Positions 55,914 through 64,000 of a stretch of DNA of 64,000 bases are shown here, piece by piece (positions within the stretch are counted from its first letter, which is position 1; each line of letters starts with the position of its first letter). The DNA comes from Streptococcus sp. sy004. GTDB lineage: Bacteria; Bacillota; Bacilli; Lactobacillales; Streptococcaceae. Both the position numbers and the translations under genes were made by a program. The notes beneath the pieces are model-generated. The model was not told the origin of the DNA. It did not search any database and worked only from the letters and a program-made list of their open reading frames with translations. Location: NCBI RefSeq assembly GCF_007859205.1, contig NZ_VOHP01000003.1, forward strand, positions 1 to 64,000, in the 5' to 3' direction.

Positions 55914-56795
55914 TTAAGCTTTATTTGTTGAACCGAATACTTCGATACGATCTTCGATAGCATCTTGAACAGCCTTGATACCCGGTGCCAAGAATTTACG
56001 TGGGTCAAACAATTTTTTAGCGTCGTAGTCTGCTGCATTAGCATTGTAATCTGCTGCAAATTGACGAGTTGCGTTTGAGAAGGCAATTTGTCCTTCAGTA
56101 TTCACGTTAACTTTTGCAACACCAAGACGGATAGCTTCTTGGATTTGCTCATCTGGAATACCAGAACCGCCATGAAGAACGATTGGGAAACCTGGAAGAG
56201 CTTCTGTCAATTTCTTCAAGTGCTCAAGGTCAAGACCTTCCCAGTTTTCTGGATATGGACCGTGGATGTTACCGATACCTGCAGCCAAGAAGTCAACACC
56301 TGCTTCAACCATAGCTTTTGCATCTTCGATTGGTGCCAATTCACCTTTACCAACGATACCGTCTTCTTCACCACCGATAGTTCCAACTTCAGCCTCAACT
56401 GATACACCTTTAGCATGTGCCAAAGCTACTACTTCACGAGCTTTTTCAAGGTTTTCTTCGATTGGAAGATGTGAACCATCAAACATGATTGATGTGTAAC
56501 CCACTTCAATACACTCAAGTGCATCTTCATAATGACCATGGTCAAGATGGATTGCAACTGGTACAGTGATTCCCATTGATTCTACAAGAATTTCAATCAT
56601 CACTTTAGCCAATTTGTAACCACCCATGTACTTAGCAGCACCCATAGATGTTTGGATAAGAACTGGAGCTTTTTTAGCCTCTGCTGCACGCAAGATTGCT
56701 TGCGTCCACTCAAGATTGTTTGTGTTAAATCCACCAACAGCATAACCGTTGTCACGGGCTGCTTGGACAAATTTTTCTGCTGAAACGATTGCCAT
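55914..56795 (-). CDS. fba: fructose-bisphosphate aldolase, class II
   Basis: 293 residues. Zinc ligands are seen in HLDHGHYED (His in the HxDH motif), VEAEVGTIGG, the GIGNIHGPYPE stretch and HGGSG (second half). It splits fructose-1,6-bisphosphate in glycolysis and is strongly expressed; its codons look highly biased. The ribosome site AGAGGAGG precedes ATG 56795. It is a single-gene unit. Confidence 0.97.
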   Translation of the reverse strand: MAIVSAEKFVQAARDNGYAVGGFNTNNLEWTQAILRAAEAKKAPVLIQTSMGAAKYMGGYKLAKVMIEILVESMGITVPVAIHLDHGHYEDALECIEVGYTSIMFDGSHLPIEENLEKAREVVALAHAKGVSVEAEVGTIGGEEDGIVGKGELAPIEDAKAMVEAGVDFLAAGIGNIHGPYPENWEGLDLEHLKKLTEALPGFPIVLHGGSGIPDEQIQEAIRLGVAKVNVNTEGQIAFSNATRQFAADYNANAADYDAKKLFDPRKFLAPGIKAVQDAIEDRIEVFGSTNKA

Positions 56796-56842
56796 TTAAT
56801 CAGGCCTCCTCTAATATTTTGGGTTTCCCCATTACAACGTTA

Positions 56843-56851
56843 ATTTTATCA
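56843..56851 (-). promoter_or_regulatory. fba promoter
   Basis: Extended -10 TGATAAAAT on the minus strand (TAAAAT at 56843-56848); the -35 is unclear. Confidence 0.55.
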
Positions 56852-56897
56852 CATTTTTTTGAAAAATTCTAGTCTTTACCGATATTTTTACTGAAAA

Positions 56898-56929
56898 CAT
56901 AAAAAAGACCGAGTTACCTCAGCCTTTTA
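56898..56929 (-). terminator. terminator of tRNA-Leu
   Basis: Minus-strand GGCTGAG / CTCGGTC stem with a GTAA loop, then TTTTTTATG. Confidence 0.9.
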
Positions 56930-56932
56930 CTT

Positions 56933-57018
56933 TGCGGAGAGTGGGACTTGAACCCACACGACCTAAAGCGGTCACAGGATCCTTAGTCCTGCGCGTCTGC
57001 CAATTCCGCCATCCCCGC
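56933..57018 (-). tRNA. tRNA-Leu (anticodon AAG)
   Basis: 86-nt class II tRNA. The acceptor stem GCGGGGA pairs with TCTCCGC plus discriminator A, the anticodon stem CAGGA/TCCTG holds the loop CTAAGGA (anticodon AAG, reading CTT), there is a long variable arm, and the T-loop is GTTCAAGTC. The CCA end is not encoded. It is a single-gene unit with a near-consensus promoter and a terminator. Confidence 0.95.
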
Positions 57019-57032
57019 TAACAACAAAGACT

Positions 57033-57061
57033 ATTCTACCACACTCCCCAAATTCTGTCAA
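57033..57061 (-). promoter_or_regulatory. tRNA-Leu promoter
   Basis: Minus strand TTGACA (57056-57061), 17 nt, TAGAAT (57033-57038), the same hexamers and spacing as the rrn promoter at the left end. Confidence 0.88.
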
Positions 57062-57081
57062 TAGGTTTTTATATTTTCTAA

Positions 57082-57113
57082 AAAGAAACCCACTTGATCA
57101 GTAATCAAGTGAG
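57082..57113 (-). terminator. terminator of the uppS-cdsA-rseP-proS operon
   Basis: Minus-strand CACTTGAT / ATCAAGTG stem, then GGTTTCTTTTT. Confidence 0.88.
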
Positions 57114-57126
57114 TTATTTAGTTATC

Positions 57127-59001
<1,875 letters not shown>

Positions 59002-60267
59002 CTATTGATTAAAAAATGTTCGCATGATATCATTCCATGTTACAGCCAGCATGAGTAAAATCATAAAGACCACACCAGCCAGAGTCAGATAGCTCTCTGT
59101 TTCTTGTTTCAGTGGTTTACGACGAATGCCTTCTAATAAGTTGATAACAATTTTTCCACCATCAAGAACTGGAATTGGCACTAAATTAAAGATACCTATA
59201 TTGATTGATAAAAATGCCATCAATTCAATCACACGATTCAAGCCTTGATTGGCAACTTGATTACTGATTTGATACATAGCAACTGGACCGCCCAAACTAT
59301 CCAGATTGGGACGTAAAATCAGATTTCTAAGTGCGTCAACTATTCTCACTGCTGCTAGTACTGAACTTTTTAAGCCGCCGAAAATCTTGTCCCAAAGGCC
59401 TCGTTTTAGACCAGGAGAAACCCCAATCACATAAGTATCACTGACTTTTTGGGGAACGACATCTAGTGTTTTTTCTGTCTGACCAGATTTGACACGAACG
59501 GGAATGGCTTGTCCTTCTGTCAAGTTAGCAGTCGTCTGATCCATAGCTTTTATTAAATCTTCCCAGTTGGTAACTTGATAATCTCCGACAGCTAAAATTT
59601 GATCGCCTGTCTTAACCCCTGCTGCTGCCAAGGCACCTTGAGAATTGATTTCCATTTTATTGGTAGAATAGTCAGCAACACCACCTTGTAAAAAAACTAA
59701 AACCATAAAAAGCACAGTTCCCAAGATAAAATTATTCATTGGGCCAGCAAAGTTGGTCATCAACTTACCTGCCACTGTGGCATTTTGATATTGAACATCC
59801 TTGGGAGCAATTCGCAATTCTGTACCATCAACCTCAACGATAGTGGCGTCATGATCAACGGTAAACGTCTTTGTTTCATCTAAAACCAGACCTGTGATTT
59901 GAAGCTTATCTTCTAAATCGTAAGATAAAACAGACATGGGAAGGCTATTTACATCTAATTGTTTCTGAGATAAATTGATACGAGTAACCTTTCCAGCTTG
60001 ATTGAGCGTCAAACTGGCAGGACTACCGGTTTTAATTTCGGTCTTATCATCTCCCCAGCCTGCCATTCGCACATAACCTCCCAAAGGTAGTAAACGAATG
60101 GTATAAAGCGTGCCATCTTGCCCTCTATGAGCAAAAATCTTAGGCCCCATACCAATAGCAAACTCACGCACCAAGATGCCCGCTTTTTTAGCAAAGTAAA
60201 AGTGACCATACTCATGAATGGTGACAATCACACCAAAAATAAAAATAAATGTTAATATTCCAAGCAT
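59002..60267 (-). CDS. rseP: site-2 membrane metalloprotease RseP/Eep
   Basis: 421 residues. The zinc motif HEYGH (about 18-22) is in the first helix, a PDZ domain lies between helices 2 and 3 (about 200-290), and the third zinc ligand is in the [11 protein letters not shown] motif (here VPIPVLDGG). It cuts transmembrane segments; in streptococci and enterococci Eep processes peptide-pheromone precursors and stress anti-sigma factors. It sits between cdsA and proS, the usual place in Firmicutes. Confidence 0.95.
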   Translation of the reverse strand: MLGILTFIFIFGVIVTIHEYGHFYFAKKAGILVREFAIGMGPKIFAHRGQDGTLYTIRLLPLGGYVRMAGWGDDKTEIKTGSPASLTLNQAGKVTRINLSQKQLDVNSLPMSVLSYDLEDKLQITGLVLDETKTFTVDHDATIVEVDGTELRIAPKDVQYQNATVAGKLMTNFAGPMNNFILGTVLFMVLVFLQGGVADYSTNKMEINSQGALAAAGVKTGDQILAVGDYQVTNWEDLIKAMDQTTANLTEGQAIPVRVKSGQTEKTLDVVPQKVSDTYVIGVSPGLKRGLWDKIFGGLKSSVLAAVRIVDALRNLILRPNLDSLGGPVAMYQISNQVANQGLNRVIELMAFLSINIGIFNLVPIPVLDGGKIVINLLEGIRRKPLKQETESYLTLAGVVFMILLMLAVTWNDIMRTFFNQ

Positions 60268-60288
60268 TACTTTTTTCCTTTCTAGCTC

Positions 60289-61086
60289 TTAAAACAAGCC
60301 GAAAAAGTCCATGATTGGTAGTACAAAAATCATACTATCAAAACGATCTAAAATTCCACCATGACCAGGAATTGTATTACCTGAATCCTTAACACCAAAA
60401 TGACGCTTGATGGCACTTTCAACCAAGTCACCAAATTGAGCAAAAACACTAAAAATGATGACTAAAATTAACATGGTCAAAAAGTGACGAGGGGCATAGA
60501 CTGATTTATCAATCAACATGAAAATAATAGCTATAAACATGGCTGACACGATGCCACCTAAGCCACCCTCAATGGTCTTATTGGGCGATACTTTTGGTAG
60601 TAACTGACGACGACCGAAACGACGACCAATAGTATAAGCACCAATGTCTGTCGCCCAAACAATCAAAATAGCTAAAAGTATCTTGTTCAGACCTGCCATC
60701 TGACCAGCGATTAAATTTTGAAAACCAATGCCAACATAAAAGCTAATGGCAATCGGAAAACAAACTTCATCAAAATTATACTGATTAGCATTTAACACCG
60801 TTCCAGATAGTAGCATAAATACCACAATAGCATAAGCTGTTAGGCTAGCATCCATCGGCAAAGACGGAAAATAATTTTGTAACGGGATTGTTAAGACAAA
60901 GGTTGCTAGCATGGTCAATATACCTTCTAGCGAAAAGACCTCTAACTTTTTCATCTGTAATAGTTCAACGACAGTAAGTATAGCCAAACCACCTACAAAT
61001 AGTTGAAAAAACACGCCTCCTATCAATAGAAAGAACAAAAAAACTGCTCCAACAATACCACCATAAATTAAACGTTCACGATTCAT
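60289..61086 (-). CDS. cdsA: phosphatidate cytidylyltransferase
   Basis: 265 residues with about eight membrane segments. The CdsA signature near the C-terminus is SAIKRHFGVKDSGNTIPGHG followed by LDRFDS, which holds the metal-binding aspartates. It makes CDP-diacylglycerol from phosphatidate and CTP, the branch point of phospholipid synthesis. It is second in the operon, 11 nt after uppS and 21 nt before rseP. Confidence 0.96.
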   Translation of the reverse strand: MNRERLIYGGIVGAVFLFFLLIGGVFFQLFVGGLAILTVVELLQMKKLEVFSLEGILTMLATFVLTIPLQNYFPSLPMDASLTAYAIVVFMLLSGTVLNANQYNFDEVCFPIAISFYVGIGFQNLIAGQMAGLNKILLAILIVWATDIGAYTIGRRFGRRQLLPKVSPNKTIEGGLGGIVSAMFIAIIFMLIDKSVYAPRHFLTMLILVIIFSVFAQFGDLVESAIKRHFGVKDSGNTIPGHGGILDRFDSMIFVLPIMDFFGLF

Positions 61087-61097
61087 GATTTTCCCTT

Positions 61098-61850
61098 CTA
61101 AAGCCCTCCAAAACGACGGTGACGACGGTTATAGTCAGCCAAAGCCAACAATAATTGTTCGTCATCAAAATCAGGCCACAACACATCTGTAAAATAAAAC
61201 TCGCTATAGGCTGCCTGCCAAGGTAAAAAATTACTCAAACGCAACTCGCCACTCGTTCGAATCACCAAGTCTGGATCTTGATAAGCTTTTGGTAAGTGCT
61301 TCGTCTGCAGATTCTCGGCAATCATTTCTTCTGTTATCTGCATCGCTGTCAGTTTTCCATCAGCCACCTGTTGAGCCAATTCTTGTACTGCCAAGGTCAA
61401 CTCTCTACGACCACCATAGTTCAAGGCAAAATTCAAAATCAAACCTTGATTATCCTTAGTTAACTCGCGTGCTTGATTTAAGGCAACTAAGGTTTCTTTG
61501 GGTAAACGATCTGTTTCACCTATTACCTCAACACGTACACCATTTTGATGTAACTCTGGGACATAGCGATCAAAAAACTCAACAGGAAGATTCATAATGA
61601 ACTTGACTTCATCTTCTGGACGAGACCAATTTTCAGTTGAAAAAGCATAGACAGTCAGTACCTTGACACCCAGGTCAGCTGCTTTTATTGTGACAGCCTG
61701 CAAAGCATCCATACCAGCTTTGTGACCAAAGACACGCGGTTGCAATCTTTTTTTAGCCCAACGACCATTACCGTCCATGATAATGCCAATATGCTGAGGG
61801 ATTTTTTCTAGACCTTCCTCAACAACTTTTTTTTTCTTAAATGTAAACAT
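61098..61850 (-). CDS. uppS: undecaprenyl diphosphate synthase
   Basis: 250 residues. cis-Prenyltransferase motifs are GIIMDGNGRWAKKR (catalytic Asp), AFSTENWSRP, NFALNYGGRREL and the C-terminal DLVIRTSGELRLSNFLPWQ with SEFYF. It makes the C55 lipid carrier that MraY and RgpG/TagO use and UppP recycles. It is the first gene of the operon with cdsA, rseP and proS. Confidence 0.96.
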   Translation of the reverse strand: MFTFKKKKVVEEGLEKIPQHIGIIMDGNGRWAKKRLQPRVFGHKAGMDALQAVTIKAADLGVKVLTVYAFSTENWSRPEDEVKFIMNLPVEFFDRYVPELHQNGVRVEVIGETDRLPKETLVALNQARELTKDNQGLILNFALNYGGRRELTLAVQELAQQVADGKLTAMQITEEMIAENLQTKHLPKAYQDPDLVIRTSGELRLSNFLPWQAAYSEFYFTDVLWPDFDDEQLLLALADYNRRHRRFGGL

Positions 61851-61882
61851 AAATTTCCTTATTACTTGTTAGAACTACTACT

Positions 61883-61891
61883 ATTTTATCA
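61883..61891 (-). promoter_or_regulatory. uppS operon promoter
   Basis: Extended -10 TGATAAAAT on the minus strand (TAAAAT at 61883-61888); the leader is about 25 nt with AAGGAAA. Confidence 0.6.
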
Positions 61892-61930
61892 TATTTTAAG
61901 GTGCTTTTGCTAGTCACTTGTTCATTTTAC

Positions 61931-61959
61931 ACAAAAAGAGTAGGCTAATCCTACTCTTC
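61931..61959 (-). terminator. terminator of yajC
   Basis: AAGAGTAGG / CCTACTCTT stem overlapping the yajC stop, 5-nt loop, then TTTTG. Confidence 0.9.
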
Positions 61960-62271
61960 TACAATAGCTGTTTCACTTGCTTCTTCAACGACAGGGCTAG
62001 TAGCCTGAGTTGTTCCTTTGGCTACGACACGTTTAATGGCTGTCAATTCAAATGGCAAATAAACACCATCCACATCTAAAACAATCTTATTATTAGCCAA
62101 GTCAACTTCGTCAACGACAGCGTACATGCCACCGATAGTTACGATTTGATCACCTTTGCTTAAATTTTGGCGTTCTTCTTCTGCTTTTTTGGCTTGTTTT
62201 TTTTGTTGATTTTGCATCCAAAACATGAGTCCAAACATGGCTACAAAAATCAATAGGGTTGATAATGGCAT
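61951..62271 (-). CDS. yajC: preprotein translocase accessory subunit YajC
   Basis: 106 residues. One N-terminal membrane helix (about 2-20, LSTLLIFVAMFGLMFWMQ) is followed by a basic stretch (QQKKQAKKAEEERQ) and a small domain with LSKGDQIVTIGGMYAVVDEVD, the YajC signature. It associates with SecDF-YidC at the membrane. The ribosome site is AAGGAGG. It has its own promoter 60 nt downstream of purR. Confidence 0.94.
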   Translation of the reverse strand: MPLSTLLIFVAMFGLMFWMQNQQKKQAKKAEEERQNLSKGDQIVTIGGMYAVVDEVDLANNKIVLDVDGVYLPFELTAIKRVVAKGTTQATSPVVEEASETAIVEE

Positions 62272-62297
62272 TTTAATCCTCCTTTAATGCACCTCTA

Positions 62298-62326
62298 ACT
62301 ATATCAAATTTTTAATGGACTGACAA
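62298..62326 (-). promoter_or_regulatory. yajC promoter
   Basis: Minus strand TTGTCA (62321-62326), 17 nt, TATAGT (62298-62303). The -35 lies in the 3' arm of a GACTGA/TCAGTC hairpin that follows the purR stop. Confidence 0.7.
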
Positions 62327-62331
62327 GATAA

Positions 62332-63144
62332 TCAGTCAAAGATATTACCAACATCAACGACAAGATGGTTGCTCTTGGTATCAATCTGCGATACTTTCAA
62401 AAGAGATTTATAGATTAAATCATTACGATTTTCCTGATTATTTTCTGCAAAGACAGCAACTCCTGCCAAATGGCAGTCAAATTCTGCTAACAGACTCGTC
62501 ATGCCTGTAATGGTTCCCCCACCTTTAAGAAAATCATCAACAATCAAAACACGACTACCTGGCTTTAAGCTGCGTTTAGAAAGAAACATTTTTTCTACAC
62601 GGTCACTAGAAGCACTGACATAATTGATTGATACGGTTGAGCCTTCTGTGATTTTCAAATCTCTACGCACAATGACAAACGGAACATCAAGGACATTAGC
62701 CACTGCATTTGCGAGCGGTACTCCTTTGGTTGCAACCGTCATCACTACATCAATTTGTTCATGACGAAAATGATTTGCGATAATCCGACCAACATTTTTC
62801 AAAATACGAGGCGTACTCAAAAGATCTGACAGGTAGATGTAGCCTCCTGGTAAAATGCGATCACTCTGAGCCAAGAGTTCTTTTAGCTCTTCCAAAACCT
62901 GACGGGCTTCAGCTTGATCCATAGTTGGACGAAATATCACACCATCACTGGCTCCAGCTAAGGTTTCTATTTCACCAACAGAAGTTTTTTCAAAAGCCCG
63001 TTTGATAATGGCAATATCTTCAGAAATAGATGATTTAGCTGAGTTATATTGTTCGGCAAAATAACTCAGACTTGTTAATTTATAAGGATGATTGAGCAAA
63101 TAATTGGAAATAACCACCATACGCTCACTTCGTCTTATTTTCAT
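62332..63144 (-). CDS. purR: purine biosynthesis regulator PurR (PRTase type)
   Basis: 270 residues from ATG 63144; the in-frame ATG at 63162 adds six residues and has only a weak ribosome site. An N-terminal winged helix (about 1-72: RRSERMVVISNYLLNHPYKLTSLSYFAEQYNSAKSSISED) precedes a phosphoribosyltransferase-like domain with the PRPP motif VLIVDDFLKGGGT. PRPP binding relieves or tunes control of PurBoxes upstream of purine genes; in lactococci PurR is an activator. It follows the cbf gene but has its own promoter. Confidence 0.95.
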   Translation of the reverse strand: MKIRRSERMVVISNYLLNHPYKLTSLSYFAEQYNSAKSSISEDIAIIKRAFEKTSVGEIETLAGASDGVIFRPTMDQAEARQVLEELKELLAQSDRILPGGYIYLSDLLSTPRILKNVGRIIANHFRHEQIDVVMTVATKGVPLANAVANVLDVPFVIVRRDLKITEGSTVSINYVSASSDRVEKMFLSKRSLKPGSRVLIVDDFLKGGGTITGMTSLLAEFDCHLAGVAVFAENNQENRNDLIYKSLLKVSQIDTKSNHLVVDVGNIFD

Positions 63145-63186
63145 AGGCTTCTTCTCTTTCATATCTTTCTGTCATTATATGATAAT

Positions 63187-63224
63187 ATTATACAAAAAAC
63201 GAACATTGTTTTCAACAATGTTCT
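63187..63224 (-). promoter_or_regulatory. cbf terminator fused to the purR promoter
   Basis: The stem AGAACATTGTT / AACAATGTTC (63214-63223 and 63201-63210) and its T-run end the cbf gene. The same bases contain a promoter for purR: TTGAAA (63210-63215, in the hairpin loop), 17 nt, TATAAT (63187-63192). Confidence 0.75.
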
Positions 63225-63230
63225 AAGGTT

Positions 63231-64000
63231 TTATTGGTCCAATTTGGGTTTGTAAAAAGAACGATTTTCCATAGCAAAAAGTTTGGCTGTCCATTCACCA
63301 TCATCCACTCGATTGAGGGCAGTTGTCATCATCATCATTTTGGCATCAATATTATCAATCATATGCAAGATTTCAGCCTCCATTAAATGCGGACGAACTG
63401 GGCTGCCATATTCCAACTGACCATGATGGCTGAGTAACATGTGTCGTAACATCACGACATCTTCTCGCTCATCATCCAATCCCAATTCTAAAGCAACCTT
63501 TGTCACTTCTTCATTGATGAGAACAATATGCCCAAGTAGATTGCCTCGTAAAGTATATTCAGTCTGGTCTGGGCCTGATAGCTCTAAGACCTTGGCCAAA
63601 TCGTGTAGCATAATTCCTGAAATCAGTAGACTAGCGTTAAGATTAGGATAGATTTGACAAATACTTTCGGCCAAACGAACCATGGTTGCCGTATGATAGG
63701 CTAAACCTGTTTCAAAAGCATGGTGATTGGTTTTCGCTGCTGGAAAATGGTAGAAGGCATGATCATATTTCCGATAAAGAGCACGAACAATCCGTTGCCA
63801 AGTTGCCTGCTCAATTTTAAACATCATCTGCTCCAAGTAATTTCTGACTTCGTTGACATTGACAGGTGGTTTTTCCTTAAACAAACTAGGATCTGACGGC
63901 TCCCCTTCCATGGGCAAACGTAAACTTAGTTGATTTACCTGAGGTGTACCATTATAAACCTCGCGTCGTCCTGTCATATAAATCACTCGACCGGCAATAA
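63231..64000 (-). CDS. cbf: 3'-5' exoribonuclease YhaM/Cbf1 family (5' end outside window)
   Basis: 256 codons are present, and the frame continues past the right edge, so the N-terminus is missing. The visible part begins at the end of an OB-fold (IAGRVIYMTGRREVYNGTPQVNQLSLRLP), followed by an HD domain (about 85-250) with the metal motif HHAFETGLAYHTATM, ISGIMLHDLAKVLEL, LLSHHGQLEYGS and IDNIDAKM. YhaM trims RNA 3' ends. From memory the full protein is about 310 residues, so roughly 55-60 are off the window. It precedes purR as in other streptococci. Confidence 0.94.
   Translation of the reverse strand, partial: IAGRVIYMTGRREVYNGTPQVNQLSLRLPMEGEPSDPSLFKEKPPVNVNEVRNYLEQMMFKIEQATWQRIVRALYRKYDHAFYHFPAAKTNHHAFETGLAYHTATMVRLAESICQIYPNLNASLLISGIMLHDLAKVLELSGPDQTEYTLRGNLLGHIVLINEEVTKVALELGLDDEREDVVMLRHMLLSHHGQLEYGSPVRPHLMEAEILHMIDNIDAKMMMMTTALNRVDDGEWTAKLFAMENRSFYKPKLDQ

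Overview
The window is a piece of a low-GC Firmicutes chromosome, almost certainly a Streptococcus. The evidence is the set and order of genes: groES-groEL beside a competence-type ssbB, a lysine-adding MurE beside YtgP-type MurJ, sufCDSUB beside dacA and oppABCDF, mecA-rgpG/tagO, a SPFH gene beside a fused glutamine-type ABC transporter, rpoE-pyrG, tig, purR beside cbf, and a secreted CHAP protein beside an rRNA operon. From memory, most blocks resemble the pyogenic streptococci. I cannot name the species.

Layout. 1-270 is the 5' end of a 16S rRNA gene with its leader and promoter, read leftward. 277-5.74 kb holds a secreted CHAP/SH3 wall hydrolase, murJ, murE (divergent) and a MATE exporter that lacks a normal start codon. 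5.8-9.5 kb is a ruvB-ptp-MORN-acyltransferase operon. 9.66-13.4 kb holds pyrG (with an apparent CTP-sensing attenuator), rpoE and tig. 13.5-16.6 kb holds a MscS channel, a divergent HXXEE/TetR pair and a UPF0340 gene. 16.6-19.3 kb is the one clear accessory island: a type II restriction-modification system made of a PD-(D/E)XK endonuclease and a cytosine-5 methyltransferase fused to an N-terminal helix-turn-helix. 19.4-25.2 kb holds leuS, pbp2A and a pseudouridine synthase. 25.3-31.4 kb holds groESL (CIRCE plus a CtsR-like box), ssbB, ytpR, a thioredoxin, a DUF4651 gene, pepA and ackA. 31.5-39 kb holds a YtxK/ComYH-like methyltransferase and oppABCDF. 39.1-47.6 kb holds dacA, the SUF operon, rgpG/tagO and mecA. 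47.7-55.4 kb holds an MFS exporter, uppP, an amino-acid ABC transporter, a SPFH protein and the fakA operon. 55.5-64 kb holds rpmB, fba, tRNA-Leu, a uppS-cdsA-rseP-proS operon, yajC, purR and the 3' part of the cbf/yhaM nuclease gene.

How the genes work together. Much of the window serves the cell envelope: MurE, MurJ, UppS, UppP, RgpG/TagO, PBP2A, DacA and the acyltransferase cover precursor synthesis, flipping, lipid-carrier recycling, polymerisation, trimming and decoration. A second theme is nutrient supply and its control (Opp under a CodY-like box, the glutamine-type transporter, PepA, PurR, the pyrG attenuator). A third is protein quality control (GroESL, trigger factor, MecA, RseP).

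The most unusual signals are regulatory. Six genes, possibly seven, have a good -10 element only 6-7 nt before ATG and no Shine-Dalgarno, so they look leaderless. Several promoters are built into the terminator of the preceding gene. The divergent murE and murJ promoters share one -35 position. I found no new multigene defence system. The restriction-modification island is the best candidate for strain-specific biology. No CRISPR array, prophage, transposase or integrase was seen.
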